DNA of 64,000 bases. Source: Granulicella arctica. GTDB lineage: Bacteria; Acidobacteriota; Terriglobia; Terriglobales; Acidobacteriaceae. A program made the translations under genes and the position numbers. The notes beneath the pieces are model-generated. The model saw only the letters and a program-made list of their open reading frames with translations, ran no database searches and was not told where the DNA came from. The stretch lies in the NCBI RefSeq assembly GCF_025685605.1, contig NZ_JAGTUT010000001.1, forward strand, positions 4,464,001 through 4,528,000, read 5' to 3'. Shown piece by piece: positions 8,653-17,552 of this stretch. How positions within the stretch are numbered: position 1 is the stretch's first letter; the number at the start of each line of letters is the position of its first letter.

Positions 8653-9528
8653 ATGTTGTCCCGGTTCTCTCGTTGGTTCCTTCTTTTGCTTAGTGTTACG
8701 TTGATCAGTGTTGCTGCGACGGCGCAGTTGATGGATGCTAATAAGCCTTTGGGTGCTGCTGCGCAGGGAGAACTGCCGCAATACCTGAAAGATGCCGGGG
8801 TAGAGCAGCGTCTCAATCAGCCATTGCCTCTGGCGACTGGCTTCGCTGATGAGGCAGGAACCCCGGTGACACTGGGAAGCCTGCTTCATGGTCGACCGAT
8901 TGCGCTGGCGCTCGTCTACTTCAAGTGCAAGATGCTCTGTCCGCAGGTTCTGCATGGGATGGAAGCTGGGCTTAATGCGAGTGGCTTTGCTGCAGGCAAA
9001 GACTTCGATGTCGTCGTAGCCAGCATTGATCCAACCGATACGCCCGCAGATGCGCGAGCCGCGAAACTCGAATTTCTGAGTGGGACGGCGCTGGCTGGAC
9101 CTGAGGCAGCATCAGGTGTTCATTTTCTTACTGGGCAAGCGGCTTCCATCGCGGCGCTGAGTGCGGCGACGGGCTTCCATTACGTGCGGGTGCCGGGGCC
9201 GGATGGGAAGCTTGACCAGTTCGCGCATTCAAGTGTGGTCATGTTTGCAACGCCCGATGGGCGGCTTTCTGAGTACCTGTCGGGTATCGACTATCCGGCA
9301 CGTGATGTCCGGCTGGCGCTGGTAAACGCCTCGGGTCGAAAGATCGCAACGATGAAGGATCTTGTGCTTTTGTATTGCTGCAATTATGTTCCTTCTGCCG
9401 GACGGTACACGGTCGCGGTGCTCAGAATCTTGTCGTTTGCCGGAATGCTGATGCTCGTCGGAATGCTGGTAGGCTTCTACTTCCTTGCGCGGAGTAGTCG
9501 CGAAACTGATAGCGGTGCCGCTGCTTAG
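8653..9528 (+). CDS. SCO1/SenC family copper-chaperone-like protein
   Basis: This 291-residue envelope protein has an N-terminal signal/anchor (residues 5-24), a thioredoxin-like SCO domain and a C-terminal transmembrane helix (about 258-281) ending in a basic tail. The copper ligands are present: CxxxC as C92 and C96 in FKCKMLCP, and H192 in QFAHSSV. SCO proteins deliver copper to the CuA centre of cytochrome oxidase or act as thiol reductases. No oxidase subunit lies nearby, so this copy is an orphan. It converges with the YdcF-like gene, leaving 9 bp between stops. Confidence 0.88.
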   Translation: MLSRFSRWFLLLLSVTLISVAATAQLMDANKPLGAAAQGELPQYLKDAGVEQRLNQPLPLATGFADEAGTPVTLGSLLHGRPIALALVYFKCKMLCPQVLHGMEAGLNASGFAAGKDFDVVVASIDPTDTPADARAAKLEFLSGTALAGPEAASGVHFLTGQAASIAALSAATGFHYVRVPGPDGKLDQFAHSSVVMFATPDGRLSEYLSGIDYPARDVRLALVNASGRKIATMKDLVLLYCCNYVPSAGRYTVAVLRILSFAGMLMLVGMLVGFYFLARSSRETDSGAAA

Positions 9529-9537
9529 ACGAACGGT

Positions 9538-10176
9538 TCAAGGTGAGGGTAGAAACTTGGAGCGTGGAAAGCCGAACAGTCGCAAGCGGAGGCAGTAGTT
9601 TGCCTCAGCGCTATAGAAGGCTAGTCTCTTCGCCAAGTCGTACTCAGGTGGCCATCGGGCGGCGCGATCGTGCCACTTGAATTGGAGTGCGGGCTGTTCG
9701 CGGTCGAAGGCTTGCATGATGAGGGACGCGCGCGGAAGATGACTGGGCGAGCTAATGATCTCAGCCGAGGACCAGCCATGCTGATGCATGATTACAGCGG
9801 AGTAGAAGATGTTCTGAATCGTGTTGGCCGCGCGCGGTTCTTCGATAATCGCTGCGTTGGGAACACCTTGACTCCGAGCGAAGGTAGCCATCACGTGTGC
9901 TTCGGTGAAGGAGTTGTGGGCGGCTCCTCCGGTCATGATGAGCGTCGGAGCGATGCCTGCACGATACTCGCGGATGCCTTCAAGAACGCGCTCGCGCTGC
10001 TCGGGTGAAGGCTTGCCTTCGGGTGTGGCGGGGGAGCCAAGGACTATCAGCGTATCGAAGCGCTGCTGCGAGGTATCGCCGGTGGGAATGGATCGATAAC
10101 TGACGATCGCACCGGCCACGAGCAGGATAAGTAGCGCGAGGGCTGCAAGGATCAGGCTGCGGACAGGGTGTCTCAC
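9538..10176 (-). CDS. YdcF/ElyC family (DUF218) membrane-anchored protein
   Basis: The protein has 212 residues with an N-terminal membrane anchor (about 8-26). The DUF218/YdcF-like domain shows DTLIVLGSP at the first strand, LIMTGGAAHNSFTEAHVMATFA in the middle and IISSPSHLPRASLIM later. SanA/ElyC-type members act in envelope and peptidoglycan-precursor homeostasis, but the reaction is unsettled. The start codon is GTG. The gene follows the DUF3300 gene on the same strand, separated by a strong hairpin. Confidence 0.8.
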   Translation of the reverse strand: MRHPVRSLILAALALLILLVAGAIVSYRSIPTGDTSQQRFDTLIVLGSPATPEGKPSPEQRERVLEGIREYRAGIAPTLIMTGGAAHNSFTEAHVMATFARSQGVPNAAIIEEPRAANTIQNIFYSAVIMHQHGWSSAEIISSPSHLPRASLIMQAFDREQPALQFKWHDRAARWPPEYDLAKRLAFYSAEANYCLRLRLFGFPRSKFLPSP

Positions 10177-10195
10177 CAGCTCAGATTATCAGGCA

Positions 10196-10228
10196 GAGCA
10201 GCGGTCATTAGGTCAACGACCGCTGCTC
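10196..10228 (-). terminator. 11-bp stem hairpin downstream of the DUF3300 gene
   Basis: GAGCAGCGGTC (10196-10206) pairs perfectly with GACCGCTGCTC (10218-10228) around an 11-nt loop. It lies 8 bp past the DUF3300 stop and 20 bp before the YdcF-like gene, so a terminator is likely. There is no good T-run on the minus strand. Confidence 0.55.
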
Positions 10229-10235
10229 ATTTGTC

Positions 10236-11219
10236 CTAGCGACGGCGACCTTCGCTTCGCTGCACTTCGTGATGCTCGATACGCTGTCCTTCGGGACGAG
10301 CATACGGTCTGGCGTAGGGATGGACGTATGCGCCGCGATTAACCCAGGTGCGCCCCCACGGACGGCGGTCGATGAGAATAGCGTGATTCGACCATCCAAA
10401 GCCTGCTCCGAACCAGCCGTAACGGCCGAAGGTGGTTCCGATGGTGATTGCGGGCCCGAAGCGGATCGCACCACCAACGAAGAAGCCAGGTCGCGGGGCG
10501 TAGAAGACGAGACGCGGGTCGTAGATGGGAACGTAGAGGAGTGTGGGATTGAGCGGCTGAATCTCCACATAGCCTCCATCATCTACTACGTTGTCGTACT
10601 GGTTCGACTCCAGATAGCCATAGCCTCGCGCATGCTGGCGCTGGCGTTGTACGGCGTCCATCACATCCTGCCGCTGGGCGAGTACAGCGTTACCAAGTTG
10701 GGTCACCCAACCAGGGTCCTGGGCCATCATGTCGAGCACGGATGGAAAAGGTAGCAGGGCGAGAACGCTCGGATCAAAGGACAAGTTGTCGGCCTGGATC
10801 GCCTGACCGAGTTGATCGCCTGTTAGGTTGCCGTGTTGGTCAGCCCATCCCGCTGCATCGGCGATCTCATTGCCGTAGGTCGAGGCGGTAAGGGTTTGAG
10901 CGAGCAGCGGGTCGGGGTAGAGGGCAATGCGAGATACCAGTTGATCGAGCTGCTGAGGCGGAATCGGCGGTGGAGGCGGCCCCTGCTGATCCTGCGGTTG
11001 AGCGTACTGACCCTGTGGCGGGTACTGCCCTTGCTGGGGAGACTGGCCCTGCTGAGGGTCTTGGCCCTGTTGAGCCGGATACTGCTGCTGATATTGCGGT
11101 TGCGGCTGCTGCCCGTCGGGCGGAGTTGGCGGCTGCCGAACGATCGGAGCCTGCGCGAAGGCCGCGGCCGCAAAGCCGCCAAACGTGATGGTGTATAGGA
11201 CTCGGCGAATAGTCTTCAT
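10236..11219 (-). CDS. DUF3300 domain secreted protein, glutamine/proline-rich
   Basis: The protein has 327 residues with a signal peptide (about 1-22, ending AAAFAQA). A low-complexity Gln/Pro/Gly-rich linker follows (about 30-90) with repeats such as QQGQDPQQGQSPQQGQ. The DUF3300 domain starts near LDQLVSRIALYPDPLLAQTL and includes WADQHGNLTGDQ and LPFPSVLDMMAQDPGWV. The C-terminal part is Gly/Arg/aromatic-rich (GRYGWFGAGFGWSNH) and ends in a basic tail. DUF3300 proteins are secreted and have no established function. The gene is single and flanked by a hairpin downstream. Confidence 0.88.
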   Translation of the reverse strand: MKTIRRVLYTITFGGFAAAAFAQAPIVRQPPTPPDGQQPQPQYQQQYPAQQGQDPQQGQSPQQGQYPPQGQYAQPQDQQGPPPPPIPPQQLDQLVSRIALYPDPLLAQTLTASTYGNEIADAAGWADQHGNLTGDQLGQAIQADNLSFDPSVLALLPFPSVLDMMAQDPGWVTQLGNAVLAQRQDVMDAVQRQRQHARGYGYLESNQYDNVVDDGGYVEIQPLNPTLLYVPIYDPRLVFYAPRPGFFVGGAIRFGPAITIGTTFGRYGWFGAGFGWSNHAILIDRRPWGRTWVNRGAYVHPYARPYARPEGQRIEHHEVQRSEGRRR

Positions 11220-11339
11220 AGATCCCCTGTGATGCGGTAAGGCTCCTTCCGGAACTCTGCACGTCCCGCATCCATAGAAGTAGACGTGGAATCGCCCAGG
11301 AAGTTGTGGTGCGCGTTGCCCTGTGACGATCTCGTGACA

Positions 11340-13328
11340 TTACGAGAAGAGGAACTCCTTTGTGCGTAGCTCCCGCACTGTGTCCCGCAACTTGGCTGCC
11401 TTTTCAAATTCAAACTTCTTGGCTGCTTCGCGCATGTCGGATTCGAGCTTCGTGATGAAGGTGTCCAGCTCCTGCTGGGTGGCGAAGTCGGGAACGCCTT
11501 CTGCGTCGTCGGTCAGGTCGGCGTAATCCGCCTTGAGGATTCCGGCCAGTCCCATCTCGAGTGGCCTGATGATCGACATGGGCGTGATGCCATGTTCCTC
11601 GTTATAAGCGACCTGCTTCTCACGACGGCGATCGGTCTCATTGATGGCACGCTGCATAGAGTCCGTCATCTTGTCGGCGTAGAGGATGGCACGGCCTTCG
11701 AGATGACGCGCAGCTCGCCCGATGGTCTGGATGAGAGAGCCCTGCGATCGCAGGAAACCTTCCTTGTCGGCGTCGAGGATGGCGACAAGCGAGACCTCGG
11801 GCAGGTCGAGGCCTTCCCGGAGCAAGTTGATGCCGATCAGTACGTCGTACTCGCCTTTACGCAGGTCGCGAAGCAGCTTGATGCGCTCGAGAGTTTCTAT
11901 CTCGGAGTGCATGTAGCGACAGCGGACGCCAACTTCGGTGTAGTAGTTGGCCAGGTCCTCCGACATGCGCTTAGTGAGGGTTGTTACAAGAACACGCTGA
12001 TCTTTACTGACACGATCACGAATTTCTGCGAGTAGGTCGTCTATTTGTCCCTTGACCGGGCGAATTTCGACTACCGGGTCGATAAGCCCTGTCGGTCGAA
12101 TGATTTGTTCCACTACAACACCGGCTGCCTTTGTGAGTTCGTATGGTCCCGGAGTTGCAGAGACGTAGACGATCTGACCGGTGCGACCTTCGAACTCGTC
12201 GAATTTGAGGGGACGGTTGTCCATGGCGCTTGGCAGGCGAAAGCCATAATCGACGAGGTTCTGCTTGCGGCTGCGGTCGCCGTGCCACATGCCGTGAAGC
12301 TGTGGGACGGTCACGTGCGATTCATCGATAAAGAGGAGGTAATCACGCGGAAAGTAGTCAAGGAGCGTCGGCGGTGGCTCGCCGGGAAGCCGTCCGGAGA
12401 AGTGACGTGAATAGTTCTCGATGCCATGGCAGTAACCGACGGACTTGATCATTTCAAGGTCGAATCGGGTGCGTTGGTGAATGCGCTGCGACTCGACGAG
12501 CCGACCTTGCGACTCGAGTTCCTTTTCCCACCACTCCATCTCGGCGAGGATGGAATCACTTGCTGCTTTTTTGCGCTCGGGCTGCACGACATAGTGGGAC
12601 TTCGGGTAGATCGGTAGCCGCGAGTATTTCTGCTTTACGGTGCCGAAGAGTGGATCGATCTGTGAGAGAGTGTCGATTTCGTCGCCAAACAGCTCGATGC
12701 GATAGGCATTTTCGTCATAGGTTGGGTAGACCTCAATGATGTCGCCTCGAACGCGAAAGGTGCCGCGCCGGAAGTCAACATCGTTGCGCTCGTAGAGGAT
12801 CTCGACGAGGCGGCGCGTGATGTCCTCGCGCTTGATCTTTTGACCCTTCTCAAGCAGCAACAACATGCCGTAGTAAGCCTCCGGCGAACCGAGACCATAG
12901 ATGCAGCTTACCGAGGAGACGATGATGGCGTCGCGGCGCTCGAAGAGGGTGCGGGTTGCTGAGAGGCGAAGTTTATCCAACTCCTCATTGATGGTGGCCT
13001 CTTTTTCAATGAAGAGGTCGCCTGAGGGGATGTAGGCTTCCGGCTGGTAGTAGTCGTAATAAGAGACGAAGTATTCGACGGCGTTGTTTGGGAAGAAGGT
13101 CTTGAATTCGTGGTACAGCTGCGCTGCAAGGGTCTTATTGTGCGCGAGAATCAGCGCGGGGCGGTTCAACTCGGCGATTACCTTGGCCATGGTGAAGGTC
13201 TTGCCGGAGCCGGTGACGCCAAGGAGAACCTGGTCCTTCTCGCCGGCGTTGAGACCGGAGCAGAGTTCTGCAATTGCGCGGGGCTGGTCGCCCTGCGGTT
13301 TGTACGTTGTGGAGAGCTGGAAGTCCAT
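11340..13328 (-). CDS. uvrB: Excinuclease ABC subunit B
   Basis: UvrB, 662 residues, is the DNA-damage verification helicase of nucleotide excision repair, acting with UvrA and UvrC. The Walker A motif GVTGSGKTFTMA is at about 38-49. The beta-hairpin YYDYYQPEAYIP that clamps DNA is intact, as are the DESH helicase II box and IGRAARHLEGRAILYADKMT. The C-terminal UVR domain (FEFEKAAKLRDTVRELR), which binds UvrC, is complete. Length is normal for the family. It is divergent from a histidine phosphatase gene with only 30 bp between start codons, so promoters must overlap. Confidence 0.98.
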   Translation of the reverse strand: MDFQLSTTYKPQGDQPRAIAELCSGLNAGEKDQVLLGVTGSGKTFTMAKVIAELNRPALILAHNKTLAAQLYHEFKTFFPNNAVEYFVSYYDYYQPEAYIPSGDLFIEKEATINEELDKLRLSATRTLFERRDAIIVSSVSCIYGLGSPEAYYGMLLLLEKGQKIKREDITRRLVEILYERNDVDFRRGTFRVRGDIIEVYPTYDENAYRIELFGDEIDTLSQIDPLFGTVKQKYSRLPIYPKSHYVVQPERKKAASDSILAEMEWWEKELESQGRLVESQRIHQRTRFDLEMIKSVGYCHGIENYSRHFSGRLPGEPPPTLLDYFPRDYLLFIDESHVTVPQLHGMWHGDRSRKQNLVDYGFRLPSAMDNRPLKFDEFEGRTGQIVYVSATPGPYELTKAAGVVVEQIIRPTGLIDPVVEIRPVKGQIDDLLAEIRDRVSKDQRVLVTTLTKRMSEDLANYYTEVGVRCRYMHSEIETLERIKLLRDLRKGEYDVLIGINLLREGLDLPEVSLVAILDADKEGFLRSQGSLIQTIGRAARHLEGRAILYADKMTDSMQRAINETDRRREKQVAYNEEHGITPMSIIRPLEMGLAGILKADYADLTDDAEGVPDFATQQELDTFITKLESDMREAAKKFEFEKAAKLRDTVRELRTKEFLFS

Positions 13329-13358
13329 CCCTATAGGATAAGGCTACGGAGGGTTTCG

Positions 13359-13946
13359 ATGGTAGAACTTTGGCTGATTCGACACGGTGAAACAGAGTGG
13401 AGTTTGAGTGGAGCACATACGAGTCGTACCGACATTCCCCTTACCGATCACGGACGGCTGCGTGCTGCGGAGCTGAAGCAGTATTTGGCGGGGAAGGAAT
13501 TTTCCGCCGTGTTGACGAGCCCAATGCAGCGGGCACGCGAGACCTGCTCGATTGCCGGTTACGGCGAGGTCGCGGTGATCGATGAAGGCTTGCGAGAGTG
13601 GGATTACGGTATTTATGAGGGAAAAACAACCAAGGAGATCCGTGTCGACCGTCCGGATTGGTCGGTTTGGAAAGACGAGATCATTGGCGGGGAGACCGTC
13701 GAGCAGGTTGGTGAGCGCGCTGACGGAGTGATCTCGCGTGCGATCGCCGCGATTCCGCCGGATGCTGAAGGTGCGGTTGCGCTGTTTGCTCATGCTCATA
13801 TTCTCCGTATTCTTGCGGCTCGCTGGATCGGCCTTACGGCTGAGGGTGGAAGCTTATTTGGCCTTGGCACAGGATCGGTCAGCGTTCTTGGCTACGAACG
13901 AGAGACGCGGGTTGTCAGCCACTGGAATCGTGGATTCGAAGGGTAA
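13359..13946 (+). CDS. Histidine phosphatase family protein (phosphoglycerate mutase/CobC-like)
   Basis: This 195-residue protein has the catalytic RHG motif in LWLIRHGETEWS, R58-type arginine in LTSPMQRARET, the acidic GLREWDYGIYEGKT segment and the second histidine in FAHAHILRILAAR. These define the two-histidine branch-1 phosphatases, which include phosphoglycerate mutases, broad phosphatases and the alpha-ribazole phosphatase CobC. ATG 13359 is preceded by GGAGG. It is 9 bp upstream of a TonB-dependent receptor gene, so the two form an operon. A cobalamin-salvage role is possible but unproven. Confidence 0.85.
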   Translation: MVELWLIRHGETEWSLSGAHTSRTDIPLTDHGRLRAAELKQYLAGKEFSAVLTSPMQRARETCSIAGYGEVAVIDEGLREWDYGIYEGKTTKEIRVDRPDWSVWKDEIIGGETVEQVGERADGVISRAIAAIPPDAEGAVALFAHAHILRILAARWIGLTAEGGSLFGLGTGSVSVLGYERETRVVSHWNRGFEG

Positions 13947-13955
13947 CTGGAAATA

Positions 13956-16178
13956 ATGCTCCTGAAATTGTCATTTGTTTGTCTCGTCTTCGTAGGTCTT
14001 GCACAGGCACAAGTGCGAGTACATGGTCATGTCGTTGATGCTTCCGGGAGATCGGTTTCGGGAGCAACAGTGGAGACGACTGATCATCGCGTCTCGACTG
14101 TCGCCGATGGAATGGGTGCTTTCGCGCTCGACTTGAACGGTGCGGGGACTGCGGTACTGCACGCATACGGCCAAGAAATGAACTCGGCAAGTGTAACGGT
14201 CGCGGTGTCAGATGGAACCGAGGTGCAGTTGGTGCTATCACCTTCTTCGCTGATGCAGGATGCAACCGTTACGGCTACGCGGAGTGGCGTTGAGATGGGA
14301 CCTGCTGCGGTGACGCAGAGTTCTCTGAGTAGTGAGAAGCTCACGAAATATCCTGCGCTTACGCTGGATGAATCGCTGCGACAGCATGCTGGTTTCGAGC
14401 TGTTCCGCCGTTCGAGCGGCTGGATCCAGAATCCTACGAGTCAGGGTGTTTCGCTTCGCGGGCTTGGTTCTACGGCGGTGAGTCGAACGTTGATCCTGGC
14501 GAACTCTGCTCCGCTCAATGATCCGTTTGGTGGATGGATTCATTGGAACGAGCTTCCTCCCGCAACGATCGAGGCGGTGACGATTACGAGCGGTGGCGGC
14601 TCGGATCTGTATGGTTCGAGTGCGCTTGGCGGTGTGATCGACATCGCTGCAGCGCATCCGCAGGAACCGCGTGCGGATGTCAGTATCGCGTCGGCAGGTG
14701 AAGATACGCGGACTGCGAATGGCCGCGGCGATCTTCAACAGGGAAAGTGGCATGAACTGGCTGCCGGTGAGGACTTCCGAACTGCAGGCTACATTCTCAC
14801 GGCGCCTGCGGTTCGAGGTCCTGTTGATGTTCCAGCGAACGTGCACTTCGAGAACGGTCGCGTTGAGGTCGACCGCACGCTTGGTCTAACAGGGCGAGCG
14901 TTTGTGACCGGCAACCTGCTGAACGAAGCGCGGGGCAATGGAACTCCTGTTACGACAAATGGAACACGTTTATGGCGTTATCTTGCCGGTGATGATTGGA
15001 GCTCGGGAACGCGCGCGAGCGGTCGTGCAAGGCTGTTTGGCAGCGATGAAGCCTATCGGCAACGCTTCTCGTCTCTTGGTGCCGGGCGACGAGCAGAGAC
15101 ACTGACACGCGTACAGAAGAACGAGACGCAGGAGCTTGGTGCTTCGACCGATGCATCGTTCCATCTTGCCCATATTGCATTCGTCGGTGGTGCGGATGTT
15201 CGTGATATCCGCGCTGGCAATCGCGAGAAACCGGCTACAGCGTTGCAGGTTACAACATCGCGACAACGCTTTATCGGCGGATTTGGCGAGGTAATTGCCG
15301 AGCATGGTCGATGGTCAGGCGCTGCTTCGATTCGGGTCGATTCGGCTTCAAACCTCGACACGACGATGTTTACGGGGCCAGTCGCAACGGTCATTCCGAA
15401 CCGGAATGAGATTGTGAGCAGTCCGCGTGTTGGCGTGGTTCGGCAGCTTTCGCGGCAGGTATCGCTGCATGGTTCAGGCTTCCGCGCGTTTCGAACACCG
15501 ACGATGAACGAGCTTTATCGGACTGGTCAGGTTGGCCAGGAGACGACGCAGGCCAATCCGAAGCTGGTGTCGGAGCGAGCCACTGGCGCTGAAGGCGGTG
15601 TCACTGTTGCGCTGCCGCGTGTTGCAGTGCGAGCGACTTACTTCTGGACTGAGATCAATCGACCGGTTGCTGCGGTGGTGATCAGCAGTACAGCGACGTC
15701 GATCCTCGAGATGCGGCAGAACCTTGGACAGATCCAGAGTCAGGGTATTGAGACGAGCGTTGATGTGAATGAAGGGCATGGAGTCTCGGGCAGCTTTGGC
15801 TACCAGTATGCGCATGCTGTGGTGACGAAGTTCTCAGCGCAACCGACGCTTGTCGGGAACTGGATTCCTGATGTGGCGCGTGAGATCGCTACGGCTCAGT
15901 TGCGATTCCAGAATGTGCGGTTTGGCGAGTTGACGCTGTCGGCGAGGAACAGTGGACGCGCGTTTGACGATAGTGCGAATACGTTTGTTCTGCACTCCTT
16001 CTTTCAACTCGATGTGTATGGCGAGCGACGCCTGGGACGCGGATTTACGGCGTTTGTTTCGGGGCAGAATCTGCTGGACCGACGAGCGGATGTGGCTCGA
16101 ACTCCTGTGTTGACGCAGGGAATTCCGTTCATCGCGCAAGGCGGTGTTCGTTATGGTTGGGGTGCGCGGAACAACTAA
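13956..16178 (+). CDS. TonB-dependent receptor with carboxypeptidase-regulatory N-domain
   Basis: The 740-residue outer-membrane receptor has a signal peptide (1-18), a carboxypeptidase-regulatory-like beta-sandwich (about 22-98, HGHVVDASGRSVSGATVE) and a plug domain starting near residue 110. The plug includes LDESLRQHAGFELFRR, SQGVSLRGLGST and SDLYGSSALGGVIDI. A 22-strand barrel follows, with FRTPTMNELYRTGQVG typical of vitamin B12/siderophore receptors. The C-terminus ends GWGARNN rather than with an aromatic residue, which is unusual for barrels. The upstream phosphatase could point to cobalamin; catecholate siderophores are the alternative. Confidence 0.88.
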   Translation: MLLKLSFVCLVFVGLAQAQVRVHGHVVDASGRSVSGATVETTDHRVSTVADGMGAFALDLNGAGTAVLHAYGQEMNSASVTVAVSDGTEVQLVLSPSSLMQDATVTATRSGVEMGPAAVTQSSLSSEKLTKYPALTLDESLRQHAGFELFRRSSGWIQNPTSQGVSLRGLGSTAVSRTLILANSAPLNDPFGGWIHWNELPPATIEAVTITSGGGSDLYGSSALGGVIDIAAAHPQEPRADVSIASAGEDTRTANGRGDLQQGKWHELAAGEDFRTAGYILTAPAVRGPVDVPANVHFENGRVEVDRTLGLTGRAFVTGNLLNEARGNGTPVTTNGTRLWRYLAGDDWSSGTRASGRARLFGSDEAYRQRFSSLGAGRRAETLTRVQKNETQELGASTDASFHLAHIAFVGGADVRDIRAGNREKPATALQVTTSRQRFIGGFGEVIAEHGRWSGAASIRVDSASNLDTTMFTGPVATVIPNRNEIVSSPRVGVVRQLSRQVSLHGSGFRAFRTPTMNELYRTGQVGQETTQANPKLVSERATGAEGGVTVALPRVAVRATYFWTEINRPVAAVVISSTATSILEMRQNLGQIQSQGIETSVDVNEGHGVSGSFGYQYAHAVVTKFSAQPTLVGNWIPDVAREIATAQLRFQNVRFGELTLSARNSGRAFDDSANTFVLHSFFQLDVYGERRLGRGFTAFVSGQNLLDRRADVARTPVLTQGIPFIAQGGVRYGWGARNN

Positions 16179-16189
16179 AACAGTGTTAA

Positions 16190-17464
16190 TTACAAGTTAT
16201 CTGTGGCTTTCGCGTCGGTGTACTCTTTTGATGTTCCGAGCTTCTGTGCGTGGTAGATGCCTTTGTGGCCGGAGAACAGATAGCTGGTGACGCAGGCGAT
16301 GGCTGCGAAGGCTCCTGCTTCTGGTCCGAATAGTTCGAGGGCCATGAGGCTTGAGGCGATCGGCGTGTTTGCTGCTCCTGCGAAGACGGCTACAAAACCC
16401 ATTGCGGCGAGAAGCGACGACGGTAACGGTAAGAAGCTCGAGAGTGCGTTTCCCAGCGTTGCGCCGATGTAGAAGAGCGGCGTGACTTCGCCGCCTTTGA
16501 AGCCTGCTCCGAGTGTGACGGTGGTGAAGGCGAACTTTGCTGCGAAGTCGTATCGCGGAAGATGCTGTGAGAAGGCTGCGACGATGGTTGGAATCCCGAG
16601 GCCGATGTACTTGCTGGTGTGCGCGATTCCTATGCTGAAGACTGCGATGGCTACGAGCGATCCCCCGATGAAAGGCCGCAATGGAGCGTAGGTTACATGC
16701 TTCTTGAAGATGGCTGAAATGGCGTGCGTTGTGCGGGCGAAGAGTAAGGCTGTGATGCCGAAGGCAATGCCTGCGACGATGGCTGCGAGCATGTTGATCG
16801 GCGTAAGTGGAGCGAGTTCGGTGACGGTGTAGATGGTGTGGTGAACTCTCCACGCGTGTGTGACGTAATCGGCTGCGAAGGCGGCGAGGAAGCAGGGGAA
16901 GATTGCGTCGTAGCCTACGCTGCCGATGGTCAGGACTTCCAGGCCGAAGACTGCGCCTGCGAGCGGTGTGCCGAAGACGGAGCCAAAGCCTGCGCTGATG
17001 CCGGCAATCAGGAGCGTTCGACGATCTCTCCTGCTCAGGCTCAGGTGTGGAATGTGGCTGAGGATCAGGTCGATCTGGTCGGCCAGCGATGCTCCTGTCT
17101 GAAGCGCCGTTCCTTCGCGGCCTGCGGAGCCGCCGAAGAGGTGCGTGAGCGCTGTTCCGATCAGGATGAGCGGTGTCATCCGGAAGGGAACTGTGGAACG
17201 CGCTTCGCGGGCTTCGGCGTGGATCTCGGTGACGATGAGATTGTTACCGGCTTCGACGGAGCGACCGAAGTAGTGATACATCAAGCCGACTACGAGGCCT
17301 GCGATCGGCAGCAAGGCGATGATCCACGGATGCGCTTCGCGCGTGCTTGTTGCCCAGTTGAGCATGACAATCAAGAGGGCTGACGCAGAGCCAGCAAGGA
17401 TTCCGACTGCGATGGCGAGAATGAGCCAACGCGCGGTGTCTTTGAGTTGACGAATGAAAAGCAT
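16190..17464 (-). CDS. CLC-F type fluoride/proton antiporter under a fluoride riboswitch
   Basis: This 424-residue CLC-family membrane protein (about 10-12 hydrophobic segments) should export fluoride in exchange for protons. Its selectivity motifs are of the fluoride type: GNNLI at 73-77 in place of the chloride GSGIP motif, GREGT at 115-119 with gating E117, and GGEVTPL at 324-330. The assignment is strengthened by a fluoride riboswitch immediately upstream. Start ATG 17464 has GGAG 4 nt upstream, inside the riboswitch hairpin. The preceding gene on the same strand is gph, but the riboswitch gives this gene its own control. Confidence 0.93.
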   Translation of the reverse strand: MLFIRQLKDTARWLILAIAVGILAGSASALLIVMLNWATSTREAHPWIIALLPIAGLVVGLMYHYFGRSVEAGNNLIVTEIHAEAREARSTVPFRMTPLILIGTALTHLFGGSAGREGTALQTGASLADQIDLILSHIPHLSLSRRDRRTLLIAGISAGFGSVFGTPLAGAVFGLEVLTIGSVGYDAIFPCFLAAFAADYVTHAWRVHHTIYTVTELAPLTPINMLAAIVAGIAFGITALLFARTTHAISAIFKKHVTYAPLRPFIGGSLVAIAVFSIGIAHTSKYIGLGIPTIVAAFSQHLPRYDFAAKFAFTTVTLGAGFKGGEVTPLFYIGATLGNALSSFLPLPSSLLAAMGFVAVFAGAANTPIASSLMALELFGPEAGAFAAIACVTSYLFSGHKGIYHAQKLGTSKEYTDAKATDNL

Positions 17465-17466
17465 GG

Positions 17467-17546
17467 GTCTCCTACGAGCAGATCGTAGGAGTCATCAGCC
17501 AGCCTGTTGCCTGGCGGTTATGGCGGAACCCCATCGCCTTGATCCG
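17467..17546 (-). promoter_or_regulatory. Fluoride riboswitch (crcB RNA motif) with SD-sequestering hairpin
   Basis: On the minus strand the sequence contains GGCGATGGGGTTCCGCCAT (17520-17538), then AACCGCC, a short stem-loop and GCTGATGACTCCTAC, matching the conserved parts of the crcB fluoride aptamer in the right order and spacing. The 3' part CTCCTACGA (17483-17491) can pair perfectly over 9 bp with TCGTAGGAG (17469-17477), which carries the GGAG ribosome site of the downstream fluoride antiporter. Since CTCCTAC also belongs to the aptamer, fluoride binding should free the ribosome site. This is a translational ON switch by inference; no T-tract suggests transcription control. Confidence 0.93.
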
Positions 17547-17552
17547 AGATTA

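Noticed and set aside
13329..13358. Cobalamin riboswitch upstream of the phosphatase/receptor operon
   Set aside because: Only 30 bp separate it from uvrB; there is no room for the aptamer.
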